Shown: one piece after another, positions 1 to 7,520 of the stretch
Position numbering within the stretch: position 1 is the stretch's first letter
Layout of the letters: every line of letters begins with the position of its first letter
Program-made: the position numbers and the translations under genes
Origin: DASXHD01 sp036488725
GTDB lineage: Bacteria > Myxococcota_A > Polyangia > Polyangiales > Polyangiaceae
Direction of reading: 5' to 3'
NCBI GenBank assembly: GCA_036488725.1
Contig: DASXHD010000044.1
Coordinates: 8,501 to 72,500 of the forward strand
DNA length: 64,000 nucleotides
The notes under the pieces: model-generated
What the model was told of the DNA's origin: nothing
The model's input: only the letters and a program-made list of their open reading frames with translations
The model's database searches: none

Positions 1-1662
1 CGCCGCCGGCGTCGGGACGCGCGAGAGGACGCCCGCGAGCGCGGTGAGCACGGCCGAACGATCCGTCTCTTCGCTCGCGGCGAGCTTGCCGAGGAGCGCA
101 TCGCGCGCTTTGGCGCCGCCCGCCCGCGAGAGCGCGAGCGCCGCGTGGAGCCGCAGCTGCGCGTCGGTGTCGGAGAGGAGCGGCACGAGCACGTCGTCGC
201 GCCCGTCGTCGACGGCCTGCAGATGGAGCGGGCCGAGAATGCCGAGCGCGTCGATCGCGGCGAGCCGGAGATCGCGATCCTTCGCGGCCGCGAGGCTCAC
301 GAGCGGAGCGGCGGCGCGCGCGGCACCCGCGCGGCCGAGGAGCGTCGCGATCTGCGCGCGCTCGCCCGTCTGAAGCCGCGGATCCCGAAGGGCCGCGACG
401 AGCGGCTCGACGACGCGGCCGTCGGGCTTCTCGGGATCGAGCAGACGCCCGGCGGCGTCGAGCGCCTCTTGACGAACTTGCGGGCTAGGGTCGAGCGCGA
501 ACTCGAGCACGACCGGAACCGCCGACGGATCTCCGATGCGCCCGAGCGCGCGCATCGCCGCGGCAGACGGGAGGACCCCGCGCCGCATCGCGGCGACGAC
601 CGTCTCGACGATGTGCGACGCGTCGCTCGCCGGACGATTCGCCGCGCCGAGCTCGCCGAGCACCCACGCCGCGCTCGTCGCCCTCGTCGTGCTGACCGTC
701 GGCTCGCGCAGCACCGCCGCGACCTGCGGAATCGCCGGCGCGCCCGCGCTCACGATCGCGTCGCGCACCGGCGTGTGCGCGAGGTTCCCGCTGCTGTCGT
801 CGCCCTGGCCCATCATGCCGAGGAGCACGCGGATCGCCTCGGGCGTTCCGATGCGACCGAGCGCCTCGAGCGCGGTCTGTCGAACCTGCGCCTGATGCTC
901 GGCCGCGAGAGGCGCGATCGCGTCGACGGCGTCGCCCGCGCGCAAGCGCCCGAGCGAGCGCAGCGCTTCGAGGCGCACCTCGCTGATGTTGTCGCGCAGC
1001 TGGAGCAAGAGCGCTTGCGACGCGCGCACGTCGCCGAGATCGCCGAGCGCGCGCGCGACCTCGCGACGAACCTCGGAGACCGAGTCTTGCACTTTGCCGA
1101 CGAGCGGAACGACCGCGCGCCGATCGCGAAGGCGCGCGAGCGCACGCACGACCTGGATGCGCACCGGCGGGAGCGGATCGTCGAGCTTGCCGAGGAGCGG
1201 CGCGACCGCGTCCGTGGATGCTTGCTCGCCGAGCGCTTCGGCTGCGACCGCGCGCACGCCGGCGTCGGCGTCCGAAAGCGCGCGGGCGAGCGCGGGCACC
1301 GCGCGCGGAAGCGGCATCGCGCGCGCGACCTCGCACGCTTTCACGCGAAGGCTCGTGTCGCGATCGCCGAGCCACGGGAGCACGGCTTCGGTCGCCGGCG
1401 CCCATCGCAAATGAATCGCGGCATCGGCGGCCGCGCGCCTCACTTCGATGTCGGCGTCGCCGAGCGCGAGCTGCATCAGCGGGATGGCCTGCGCGAGATC
1501 GAGCTTCGGCAGCTCGAGCGCCGCTTCGCGCCGCGCGCCCGGATCGGTCGAGTGGAGCGCGCGCTCGATGCGCTGCGGCACGTCCGGCCAGACGAGCGCA
1601 TTCGCGGCGGGCGCGAGCGTCAGCGCAGCGAGGATCGCGATCGAAAAGCGGCCGGCACGCAT
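1..1662 (-). CDS. Secreted HEAT-repeat (PBS-lyase-like) protein, C-terminus beyond left edge
   Basis: This frame is open from the ATG at 1662 to the left edge (554 residues seen, no stop). It begins with an export signal (basic MRAGR, then a hydrophobic stretch ending APAANA). The rest is roughly 30-residue helical repeats with recurrent phrases such as DPGARREAALEL, DADIEVRRAAADA, DSVSEVRREVARALGDLG and ISEVRLEALRSLGRL. This is the HEAT_2/PBS-lyase pattern of a protein-protein interaction solenoid, probably periplasmic. No catalytic motif is visible. There is no clear Shine-Dalgarno sequence before the ATG. Long Arg-rich reading frames on the other strand (145-1674) are shadows. The fold is secure; the partner and role are unknown. 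Confidence 0.8.
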   Translation of the reverse strand, partial: MRAGRFSIAILAALTLAPAANALVWPDVPQRIERALHSTDPGARREAALELPKLDLAQAIPLMQLALGDADIEVRRAAADAAIHLRWAPATEAVLPWLGDRDTSLRVKACEVARAMPLPRAVPALARALSDADAGVRAVAAEALGEQASTDAVAPLLGKLDDPLPPVRIQVVRALARLRDRRAVVPLVGKVQDSVSEVRREVARALGDLGDVRASQALLLQLRDNISEVRLEALRSLGRLRAGDAVDAIAPLAAEHQAQVRQTALEALGRIGTPEAIRVLLGMMGQGDDSSGNLAHTPVRDAIVSAGAPAIPQVAAVLREPTVSTTRATSAAWVLGELGAANRPASDASHIVETVVAAMRRGVLPSAAAMRALGRIGDPSAVPVVLEFALDPSPQVRQEALDAAGRLLDPEKPDGRVVEPLVAALRDPRLQTGERAQIATLLGRAGAARAAAPLVSLAAAKDRDLRLAAIDALGILGPLHLQAVDDGRDDVLVPLLSDTDAQLRLHAALALSRAGGAKARDALLGKLAASEETDRSAVLTALAGVLSRVPTPAA

Positions 1663-1843
1663 CGCTCGAATTAGTAGCGCGTTTTGGTGGCAGCGACGAG
1701 CACGCGTGCGGCCGGGGTAAGCGTCCCCGCGCGGCGCGGAGGAGGTCTCGCGTCGCACGCCGGACGACCCGCGGCGCACGCAGAAGGTCTTACGCCGGCC
1801 GCAACCCGGGCTGCGCGGCGCGCGGCGCTCGCCCCGCCCGGCG

Positions 1844-2542
1844 TCAGGACGGCGGCGGCGCGGGCGGAGGCGCTTGCACCGGCTGCGGCTGGGGCTTCGG
1901 CGCGCGCGTCGAGTGACGGAAGAAGCGCGACGAGAAATCGTGCGGCAAGCGGAGCTTCACCGCGCGCGTGTCGAGCTCGGCGGCGATCGAGATGCGCGCC
2001 GCGTTGACGTCGTCGACGAGCGTGTGGATCGTCTCGATGCGGTGCGAGGCGCGCGCGCTCTGCGCTTCGGTGCGCGCGGCGAGCGCCGCCTTGCCCGCCG
2101 AGGCGAGCGCGGTGAACGCCTTCGCGTGCCCGCCGAGCGCCGCGAGCTTTTCTTTCTTCAGCTTGGAGACCCAGCCGCCGATCTTCTCGAGCTCCGACTT
2201 CAGCCCGAGCCGGATGACGTCGGTCGCCGAGCTGCCGAAGTAGAGCTTGTAGCGCGCCGTGTTCTTCTTGCCGCCTTCGGCGTGGGAGAGATCGTTCGAG
2301 AACGCGCTCACCTGATCGTCGAGATCGTCGTCGCATTTGTCGACGACCGCCTCGGCGTTCGTCTCGGCGCGCCATTTCGCGCGCTGCTCGAGCGAGACCT
2401 TCTCGACGCGCGCGACGAGCGCGGAGACGGCCTTCGCGAGATCCTTGGCGCGCTTGTCGGCCGAGAGCCGCGCCTCGGTGTAGACGAGATCGTCCCAAAT
2501 CGTGTCGAGCGCGTCATCGTAGCGGAGCAGCCGGATGCTCAT
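1844..2542 (-). CDS. Hypothetical helical protein with Pro-rich tail
   Basis: A 232-residue protein that I do not recognise. I chose the ATG at 2542 because GGGAGG lies just upstream on the minus strand; the frame stays open further upstream, but that part is Arg-rich and looks non-coding. The protein is mostly charged helix (for example SADKRAKDLAKAVSALVARV and SKLKKEKLAALGGHAKAF), with a coiled-coil look through about residue 200. It ends in a Pro/Gln/Ala tail (PKPQPQPVQAPPPAPPPS). No signal peptide or membrane segment is seen, so it is probably cytoplasmic. It lies between the DUF559 gene and the HEAT-repeat gene, all on the same strand. Confidence 0.7.
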   Translation of the reverse strand: MSIRLLRYDDALDTIWDDLVYTEARLSADKRAKDLAKAVSALVARVEKVSLEQRAKWRAETNAEAVVDKCDDDLDDQVSAFSNDLSHAEGGKKNTARYKLYFGSSATDVIRLGLKSELEKIGGWVSKLKKEKLAALGGHAKAFTALASAGKAALAARTEAQSARASHRIETIHTLVDDVNAARISIAAELDTRAVKLRLPHDFSSRFFRHSTRAPKPQPQPVQAPPPAPPPS

Positions 2543-2610
2543 GCGAAACCTCCCTGCGAGCGAAGCTATCAACGCGCGGACGAGGTCGTCTACATGAACT
2601 TGCGCGGCAG

Positions 2611-2973
2611 TCACAGCCGCGCGCGGATGACGGCAATCGCGCCGAGCACGTCGCGCTCGACGAGCGCCGCTCGAAGGCGAACGAAGCGGACGCCGTGGAA
2701 GCGCTCGAGCTCGGCTTGCCGCGCGGCATCGCGTGCGCGCGCTTCGGGCGAATCGTGCACCGCGCCGTCCACCTCGACGACGAGCCTGCGCGTCGCGCAG
2801 TAAAAATCGACGACGTACGCGCCGAGCGGATGCTGCCGGCGAAAGTGCGCGCCGAGCTTGTTGCCGCGGAGCTGCGCCCAGAGCAGCGCCTCGCTCCGCG
2901 TAGGCCGCTTGCGCATGGCGCGCGCGAAAGTGTGAAGCACGAAGAGCGAGGGCGTGTCGGTTCGAAGGCGCAT
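2611..2973 (-). CDS. DUF559 (Vsr/restriction-endonuclease-like) domain protein
   Basis: A 120-residue protein with the full DUF559 core: ARAMRKRPTRSEALLWAQLR, then FRRQHPLGAYVVDFYC and LVVEVDGAVHD, ending with a segment matching the usual (G)xRxxR...VLxxI end. DUF559 proteins share the PD-(D/E)XK-like fold of very-short-patch repair endonucleases; the VVDF and VEVDG acidic residues fit the active site. Cellular function in this family is mostly unproven. The listed start lies inside the left arm of a 29-bp inverted repeat, so the N-terminal MRLRTDTPS is encoded by repeat DNA. The internal Met at about residue 20 is an alternative start. Confidence 0.75.
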   Translation of the reverse strand: MRLRTDTPSLFVLHTFARAMRKRPTRSEALLWAQLRGNKLGAHFRRQHPLGAYVVDFYCATRRLVVEVDGAVHDSPEARARDAARQAELERFHGVRFVRLRAALVERDVLGAIAVIRARL

Positions 2974-3087
2974 GCGAGCGAAGAGCGAAAGAAGCGTGAC
3001 GGCCGCCCGCGTCGTCGCGCGTCCGCCGGCTCGGCCGGCGCGCTTCTTTCGCGGCGACCATGCGCCTTCGAACCGACACGCCCTCGC
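2946..3087. repeat. 29-bp perfect inverted repeat with 84-base spacer
   Basis: Bases 2946-2974 are the exact reverse complement of 3059-3087 (core of one arm: CGTGTCGGTTCGAAGGCGCA). A second inner pair, GCGAAAGAAGCG at 2985-2996 and its complement at 3041-3052, extends the symmetry, and a GCCGGC-TCG-GCCGGC hairpin sits in the centre (3025-3039). The left arm encodes the start of the DUF559 gene. The structure looks like a dispersed palindromic or MITE-like element, or a large cruciform; copy number cannot be seen here. Confidence 0.75.
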
Positions 3088-3163
3088 GAGCGTTCACTCC
3101 TCAGCGAGCGAACCGATGCGCGCGACGAAAATGGGTTCCGCACTCACGGACCGCGGACACCGC

Positions 3164-3200
3164 GCCCCCTCGCATCGGCGAAGCCGATGCCGGAGGGGGC
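3164..3200. terminator. Interrupted perfect hairpin downstream of the VWA gene
   Basis: GCCCCCT (3164-3170) pairs with AGGGGGC (3194-3200), and inside it GCATCGGC (3172-3179) pairs with GCCGATGC (3183-3190) around a GAA loop. It lies about 50 bases past the stop of the minus-strand VWA gene, so it could end that transcript. There is no T-tract on either side, so it may instead be a REP-like repeat. Confidence 0.4.
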
Positions 3201-3246
3201 AAGCCGCGCGCAGGCGGCGAAGCCGGCGAGCACGGCGTGGGGGTGC

Positions 3247-5439
3247 TCAACTCAACCCACTGCGCCTCCGCGCATACCAGTGCGCTCCGACACACGCCGC
3301 AGCGAAAAACGCCCACAGCCACGGCGGCGCGATCGGCGCGACATGCCGCTCGCTCGAGACGACCGTCGCCTTCGGCAAGTCGAGCGACGCCGCGTCCCCC
3401 GCGAAGTGGAACGCGCCGCTCGTCGCGCTCGCGATGGCGCGCAAGCGGTCGACGTCGGGGCGCGAGTCGGCCCACTCGTCGCCGCCGGCCTCGCACGCGA
3501 AGTCGCGACGCGTGGTCGCGCCGTCCCCGACGCGAAGGAGCGCCGAGTAGCCGCCCGCCGGGAGCGGCGGGAGCGTGAAGTCGACCGGCGCCGCGAGGTC
3601 CGCAGCCTTGTGCTCGAGATGAACGGGAGGCCCCGCCGCATCCATGCGCGTCACGTCGAGCGAAAGATCCGCCTTCGCGTTCGCTCCGGATCCGACGACG
3701 TGAACGCGGAGCGTCGACGCGTGATCTCCCACGCAATCGCCGAGCGGTTCGATCTGCGCGGGCTCGAAGCGCGGATCGCGCATGAGCCAACCGAGGAGGC
3801 CGTCCCAGAGCGCGCCGTGCGCCCGGCCGCCGGTGCTCGCGCCGAGATCCGAGAACGTGAGCATCCATCCGCCGTCGGCGCCGAGCGCGATCGATCGACC
3901 GTTGCCGACGTCGGAGACGGCGAGCACCGGCATCGGCGCGCCGCTCTTCGTGCGACGCCGCGGATGCGTCCAAAGAACGAGCCCGCCGGGCCGCGCGTCC
4001 TCGAGGACGTTCGCGCCGGGCATCTGCGGGAGCTCGTCGCCGAGGGCGTTTCGCAGCGGCGAGAGCATCGGCACGAGCCGGCCGACGTCGGTCCAGGCCG
4101 GCACGAACGGCGCCGGGTCGGCCGCGGTCGCGCGCTCGCTTCCGTCGAGCCGCACCGGAAGAACTTCGGCGAGCGGCGTCCCCGCGTAGCCGCCCGCGAC
4201 GAACGAGTTCGGCCCGCCGACCATGACGAGCCCGCCGCCGGATCGCACGTACTGCGCGAGCTCGGGCAAATGTTTTTCGAGCCCGTACGGCTGCGCGTCG
4301 AAGTCTTGCAAGATGACCGCGTCGAACGACGGCAAGTGCTCGCTGAAGAGCTCATCGACCGGAAACGGAATGAGCGCGAGCTCGTCTTGCGACGCGTTCA
4401 CGTTGTCCGTCGGCGTCCGCAAAATGAAAAAGGCGACGAGATCGATCGACGCGTCGCCCTTCAGGTACTGGCGGAGCGCGCGGACGTCGTTGGTCGGGCG
4501 GCCCGCGACGTGGAGGACGCGCACGCGCTCGCGCGTCACGTTGAAGGCCACGAGGCGTCGGTCGTTTTCGGGAATGGCGTCGCCGCTGGCGCCCGAGAGG
4601 GCGATCTCGACGATGCGGACGCCGGCGCGCTCGAGCGTGACGGGGAGCTCCACCGTGGCCGAGCCGTCTTTGACGTGCGCGAGGCCGCTCGCGAGGAGGG
4701 TCGGCGGTCCGTCGTGGTGGAGCTCGCGCGCGGTGACGGTGAGCTCGTCGCACGCGAGGCCCCCGGCGCATCCGATTTCGATGCGTAGCGGCATCGGCAC
4801 GTGCGCGACCGCGGCGCCGGCGGCGGTGACGTGGCGGATGCTCGCGTCGGCGGGAGCGTCTTTCGTCGTCGCGATGGTGTCGATCGGTACGTTGAGGATC
4901 GACGCGACGTCACGCGCGGCGCCCTCCGGCGGATCATCGAGTCGTCCGTCCGAGATGACGACGACGGCTTGCGGCCTCTCCTCGGGCGCATCGGCGACGG
5001 CGCGGAGGGCGGCGGTGAGATCGCTTCGGCCGGCGAGCGCGGCTCCGCGATCGAGCGTGGAGGCGTTGCCGTTGCCGAATCCGAGGACGGTGATGCGCGC
5101 GCTCTTCGCGCGTCGCTCGAGAGCCTCGAGCGCACGATTTCGCGCGTCGATTCGTTTGGACGACCCGTCCGGCAGCTCCATCGATCGCGACGAATCAGCG
5201 AGGACGAGGACGCGCGCGCCGACGAGGCTCTCGGTCGCGGTCACGCGCACGGGCCGCACGATCGAAACGAGCAACGCGAGAATCGCGAGCGCCCCCGTGA
5301 CGACGACGAGCACGCCGCCGCGCTCTCGGCGCCGGAGCTCGACGAAGAGCAAGACGAGGCTCGCCACCGAGAGCACGCACGCGACGACGACGGCCCACTG
5401 CGGAAGATCCGCATGCGTCGAGAGGTGCGTGACCGGCAT
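3247..5439 (-). CDS. Membrane protein with VWA and glutamine-amidotransferase-like domains
   Basis: A 730-residue inner-membrane protein. Two N-terminal membrane segments (VVVACVLSVASLVLLFVEL and VLVVVTGALAILALLVSIV) are followed by a von Willebrand A domain with a MIDAS-type DSSRSM loop and VVVISDGRLDD. A class I GATase-like domain follows (FDAVILQDFDAQP, then SGGGLVMVGGPNSFVAGGY), with no obvious Cys nucleophile. A last membrane segment (PPWLWAFFAAACVGAHW) sits at the C-terminus. This architecture is known from BatA/MoxR-type loci, where DUF4159 genes are common partners; here the DUF4159 gene is divergent, 30 bases away. Likely an envelope-stress or complex-assembly role (inference). Confidence 0.85.
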   Translation of the reverse strand: MPVTHLSTHADLPQWAVVVACVLSVASLVLLFVELRRRERGGVLVVVTGALAILALLVSIVRPVRVTATESLVGARVLVLADSSRSMELPDGSSKRIDARNRALEALERRAKSARITVLGFGNGNASTLDRGAALAGRSDLTAALRAVADAPEERPQAVVVISDGRLDDPPEGAARDVASILNVPIDTIATTKDAPADASIRHVTAAGAAVAHVPMPLRIEIGCAGGLACDELTVTARELHHDGPPTLLASGLAHVKDGSATVELPVTLERAGVRIVEIALSGASGDAIPENDRRLVAFNVTRERVRVLHVAGRPTNDVRALRQYLKGDASIDLVAFFILRTPTDNVNASQDELALIPFPVDELFSEHLPSFDAVILQDFDAQPYGLEKHLPELAQYVRSGGGLVMVGGPNSFVAGGYAGTPLAEVLPVRLDGSERATAADPAPFVPAWTDVGRLVPMLSPLRNALGDELPQMPGANVLEDARPGGLVLWTHPRRRTKSGAPMPVLAVSDVGNGRSIALGADGGWMLTFSDLGASTGGRAHGALWDGLLGWLMRDPRFEPAQIEPLGDCVGDHASTLRVHVVGSGANAKADLSLDVTRMDAAGPPVHLEHKAADLAAPVDFTLPPLPAGGYSALLRVGDGATTRRDFACEAGGDEWADSRPDVDRLRAIASATSGAFHFAGDAASLDLPKATVVSSERHVAPIAPPWLWAFFAAACVGAHWYARRRSGLS

Positions 5440-5469
5440 GCGTGGTTCCTAGCATGCTACGCTCCGCGC

Positions 5470-6246
5470 GTGCGCACCTGGGCCGTCGGCGTCGTCTTGC
5501 TCGTCGCGCTCGTCGTCGCGCTTCCGCGGTCCGCGCGCGCGTTCGGCGACGCCGGCGCGTTCGACCCGCGCGTGCTTCTCACCGGAAGCGGCATCTCGTC
5601 GGACGCGGCGCACCCGAGCGCTCCGGCGCGCTGGTCGTGGGAGCTCATTCAGCGAACGAGCGCGCCCGCGCGCCAAACGCCGTCGCACGTCCGCGCCGAC
5701 TCCGCCGACATCGTGCACGACCCGTTCCTCTATTGGAGCGGCTCCTCGGCGCTCGCGCCTCTCACCGCCGCCGAGATCGCCGGGCTCCGCCGCTTCTTCT
5801 CCCTCGGCGGCGTGCTCCTCGTCGATGACGCCGCGCCCGGCAACGCCGGCGAGCCGAGCCCGTTCGGCACGAGCGCTCGGCGCGAGCTCGCGCGCGTCCT
5901 CCCCGACTCGACCCCGATCACGCTCGGGACCGATCACGTCGTCTTCCGTTCGTTCTATTTGCTGACGCGCGCCGAGGGCCGCCTCGCCGGCGCGAAGTCG
6001 CTCGACGCCATCGTCCGCGGCGGCGCCGCACAAGTCCTCTTTTCCGAGGACGACATCGGCGGCGCGCTCGCGCGCTCGGCCGCCGGCGACTGGGAGGAAC
6101 CGGTCGTTCCGGGCGGAGACCTCCAGCGCGAACGCGCGATCCGTCTCGCGGTCAACGTCGCCATGTACGTCCTCTGCTCGAACTACAAAGACGACCAGGT
6201 CCACGCCCCCTTCTTGATGCGCCGCCGCGCCCTCCTCGGACCTTAA
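5470..6246 (+). CDS. DUF4159 domain protein, exported
   Basis: A 258-residue protein. I chose the GTG at 5470 because it gives a clean signal peptide (MRTWAVGVVLLVALVVALP, cleavage near SARAFG); the frame remains open upstream but over DNA that encodes the start of the divergent VWA gene. It matches DUF4159: WSWELIQRTSAP, a central FFSLGGVLLVDDAAP, then ITLGTDHVVFRSFY and a C-terminal RLAVNVAMYVLCSNYKDDQ. DUF4159 has a GATase-like fold and typically sits beside VWA/BatA genes, as here. Function is undefined. Its stop codon interlocks with the stop of the convergent MarR gene (TTAA at 6243-6246). Confidence 0.8.
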   Translation: MRTWAVGVVLLVALVVALPRSARAFGDAGAFDPRVLLTGSGISSDAAHPSAPARWSWELIQRTSAPARQTPSHVRADSADIVHDPFLYWSGSSALAPLTAAEIAGLRRFFSLGGVLLVDDAAPGNAGEPSPFGTSARRELARVLPDSTPITLGTDHVVFRSFYLLTRAEGRLAGAKSLDAIVRGGAAQVLFSEDDIGGALARSAAGDWEEPVVPGGDLQRERAIRLAVNVAMYVLCSNYKDDQVHAPFLMRRRALLGP

Positions 6247-6740
6247 TCGTCCACCTCGATCCAATCGTAGAGCCGCGGAGGCCGCGTCTCGCCGAACGCG
6301 CGCCGCACGGACTTGCACAGCCGCTCGAGCGCCAGCACCCAAAGCGCGCATTTGTCAGGACGCCAAAACGCGCCAAACCCCAACGCGACGGTCTCGTCCA
6401 CATCGCACTCGGCCTCGAACGTGCGCCCATGCACCGCGCGCCCCTTCTCCGTCAGCTCTACGACTCGCCCCCATCGCGTCCGCCGGGACCGCGCGACGAA
6501 TCCCAGCGTCTCCATCTTCGCGAGCGTCTCGCTCAACGTCGACTTCACCACCGCCAGTGATCGTCGCAGCGCCGCCTGTGGCATCGACCCGCCAGCCTTC
6601 ACCAGACAATGAATCAAATCGAACCGCGCCGGCGTCACCCCACACTTCCGCAACATCCGCCACGTCGCCGCCCAAGTCCGCCAATGAGCCTTCTTCACCG
6701 CCCAAATCGCCCGATGCATCGCACCCTCCGCCACCGCCAT
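6243..6740 (-). CDS. MarR-family winged-helix regulator
   Basis: A 165-residue regulator. The ATG at 6740 is preceded by GGGG at a good distance; an in-frame GTG at 6746 is the alternative. The MarR-type winged helix runs from about residue 35 to 110: FDLIHCLVKAGGSMPQAAL, then KSTLSETLAKMETLGFVARS as recognition region and a basic wing (RRTRWGRVVELTEKGRAV). Family members bind palindromes as dimers and usually control their own promoter plus a neighbour. The upstream region holds two copies of AGTTCGGATCCGAACT. No divergent target gene is present, so autoregulation and distant targets are the best guess; the ligand is unknown. Confidence 0.8.
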   Translation of the reverse strand: MAVAEGAMHRAIWAVKKAHWRTWAATWRMLRKCGVTPARFDLIHCLVKAGGSMPQAALRRSLAVVKSTLSETLAKMETLGFVARSRRTRWGRVVELTEKGRAVHGRTFEAECDVDETVALGFGAFWRPDKCALWVLALERLCKSVRRAFGETRPPRLYDWIEVDD

Positions 6741-6783
6741 CTGCACACCCCATACCGCCCCGCTCGCCGCGGAAATCCCACAT

Positions 6784-6799
6784 AGTTCGGATCCGAACT
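6784..6799. promoter_or_regulatory. Palindromic operator candidate, proximal copy
   Basis: A perfect 16-base palindrome, AGTTCGGATCCGAACT, lies 44 bases upstream of the marR ATG. The same 16 bases occur again at 6866-6881. Two identical palindromes in one promoter region fit dimeric MarR binding. Confidence 0.65.
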
Positions 6800-6810
6800 C
6801 TGGCCGCGAC

Positions 6811-6824
6811 CTGGCCCGGGCCAG
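6811..6824. promoter_or_regulatory. Central 14-bp palindrome between the two operator copies
   Basis: CTGGCCCGGGCCAG is a perfect palindrome between the two GGATCC-centred sites. It may be a further protein site or chance symmetry in GC-rich DNA. Confidence 0.25.
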
Positions 6825-6862
6825 GTCTGGGCCGGCCTTGGGCCGATTGCGGGCGGCGCCGA

Positions 6863-6884
6863 CAAAGTTCGGATCCGAACTTTG
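6863..6884. promoter_or_regulatory. Palindromic operator candidate, distal copy (22-bp)
   Basis: The 16-base core of the proximal site is extended here to a perfect 22-base palindrome (CAA before and TTG after the core). The centres of the two sites are 82 bases apart. This copy also lies 7 bases past the stop of the minus-strand lipoprotein gene, so it could double as a hairpin ending that transcript, but exact repetition favours an operator. Confidence 0.6.
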
Positions 6885-6890
6885 TTTGGA

Positions 6891-7508
6891 TCAGTCGAAG
6901 TCTTCGACGCGCCAGACGCCGCCGTCGCGTTTGAGGCGGACGTGGTGGCCGCTGGGGATGACCACGCTGGCTGAGTCGCCGGTGACGTGGACGGCCAAGG
7001 TGTCGGGTTTGTCCAAGCCGTCGACGAGGGAGCGGAGGTCTTGCTCGATCATCGCGCGGGTTCGCGGAGTGAGCACGCGCAGGAGGCCTGCGTAGCTTCG
7101 GCGGGCGATGACTCGGCGGAGCTCGTCGAGCGCGGCTTCGGGCGTCGAGCCGCCGCCGGGGAGGGCGCCGGCGGACGTCACCCAGAAGCGTCCGCCGCGG
7201 AGCTCGAGCGCGGTTTCTTCGCCGTCTTCGAAGCGGAGTCGCGCGGTGGCTTGCACGCGCGCGCCGGGCGCGGTCACGGCTTTGGCTTGGTCGGTGAGCT
7301 CGCGCTGCTCACTCTTGACGATGCCTTTGATGTCTTCGCGCGTGCGAGCCTTTTGGCCTTCGCTCGTGAGCATGTCGTAGATGCGGTCGGCGTCTCCGCG
7401 CTCGGCGGCGCGGGCGTAGTCGCGCGCGGCATCCTTGGGATCCGGAATCGAGCCGATGCCGCACGCCGCGCACGAGGCGAGGAGCAGGACTTTGCCGGCG
7501 CGGAGCAT
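6891..7508 (-). CDS. Putative lipoprotein, uncharacterised
   Basis: A 205-residue protein with a short signal and a lipobox (LLLASC, Cys13), so probably anchored in the envelope. Residues from about 25 carry a helical segment (DAARDYARAAERGDADRIYD) resembling NTF2/DUF4878-like folds that start with DAAR...A..GD. The C-terminal half repeats a similar helical entry (TPEAALDELRRVIARRSYAG) followed by strands (TLAVHVTGDSASVVI, HVRLKRDGGVWRVEDF), suggesting two tandem domains. It lies 12 bases downstream of the Ppx/GppA gene and is probably cotranscribed with it. Function unknown. Confidence 0.7.
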   Translation of the reverse strand: MLRAGKVLLLASCAACGIGSIPDPKDAARDYARAAERGDADRIYDMLTSEGQKARTREDIKGIVKSEQRELTDQAKAVTAPGARVQATARLRFEDGEETALELRGGRFWVTSAGALPGGGSTPEAALDELRRVIARRSYAGLLRVLTPRTRAMIEQDLRSLVDGLDKPDTLAVHVTGDSASVVIPSGHHVRLKRDGGVWRVEDFD

Positions 7509-7520
7509 CGAAGAGCGAAC

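Noticed and set aside
145..1674. Long Arg-rich plus-strand frame opposite the HEAT-repeat gene
   Set aside because: Composition is that of an antisense shadow (Arg/Glu-rich, no domain), while the minus frame gives a signal peptide and regular repeats.
3060..3578. Plus-strand frame beginning MRLRTDTPS at the right repeat arm
   Set aside because: Only the first residues mirror the DUF559 start because of the inverted repeat; the rest overlaps the VWA gene and has no domain.
2695..4788. 697-codon plus-strand frame across the DUF559 and VWA genes
   Set aside because: It crosses the inverted repeat and two real minus-strand genes and shows no recognisable domain.
6863..6884. Reading the palindrome solely as a terminator of the lipoprotein gene
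   Set aside because: An exact 16-base copy 82 bases away in the marR promoter region makes an operator more likely, though a double role stays possible.
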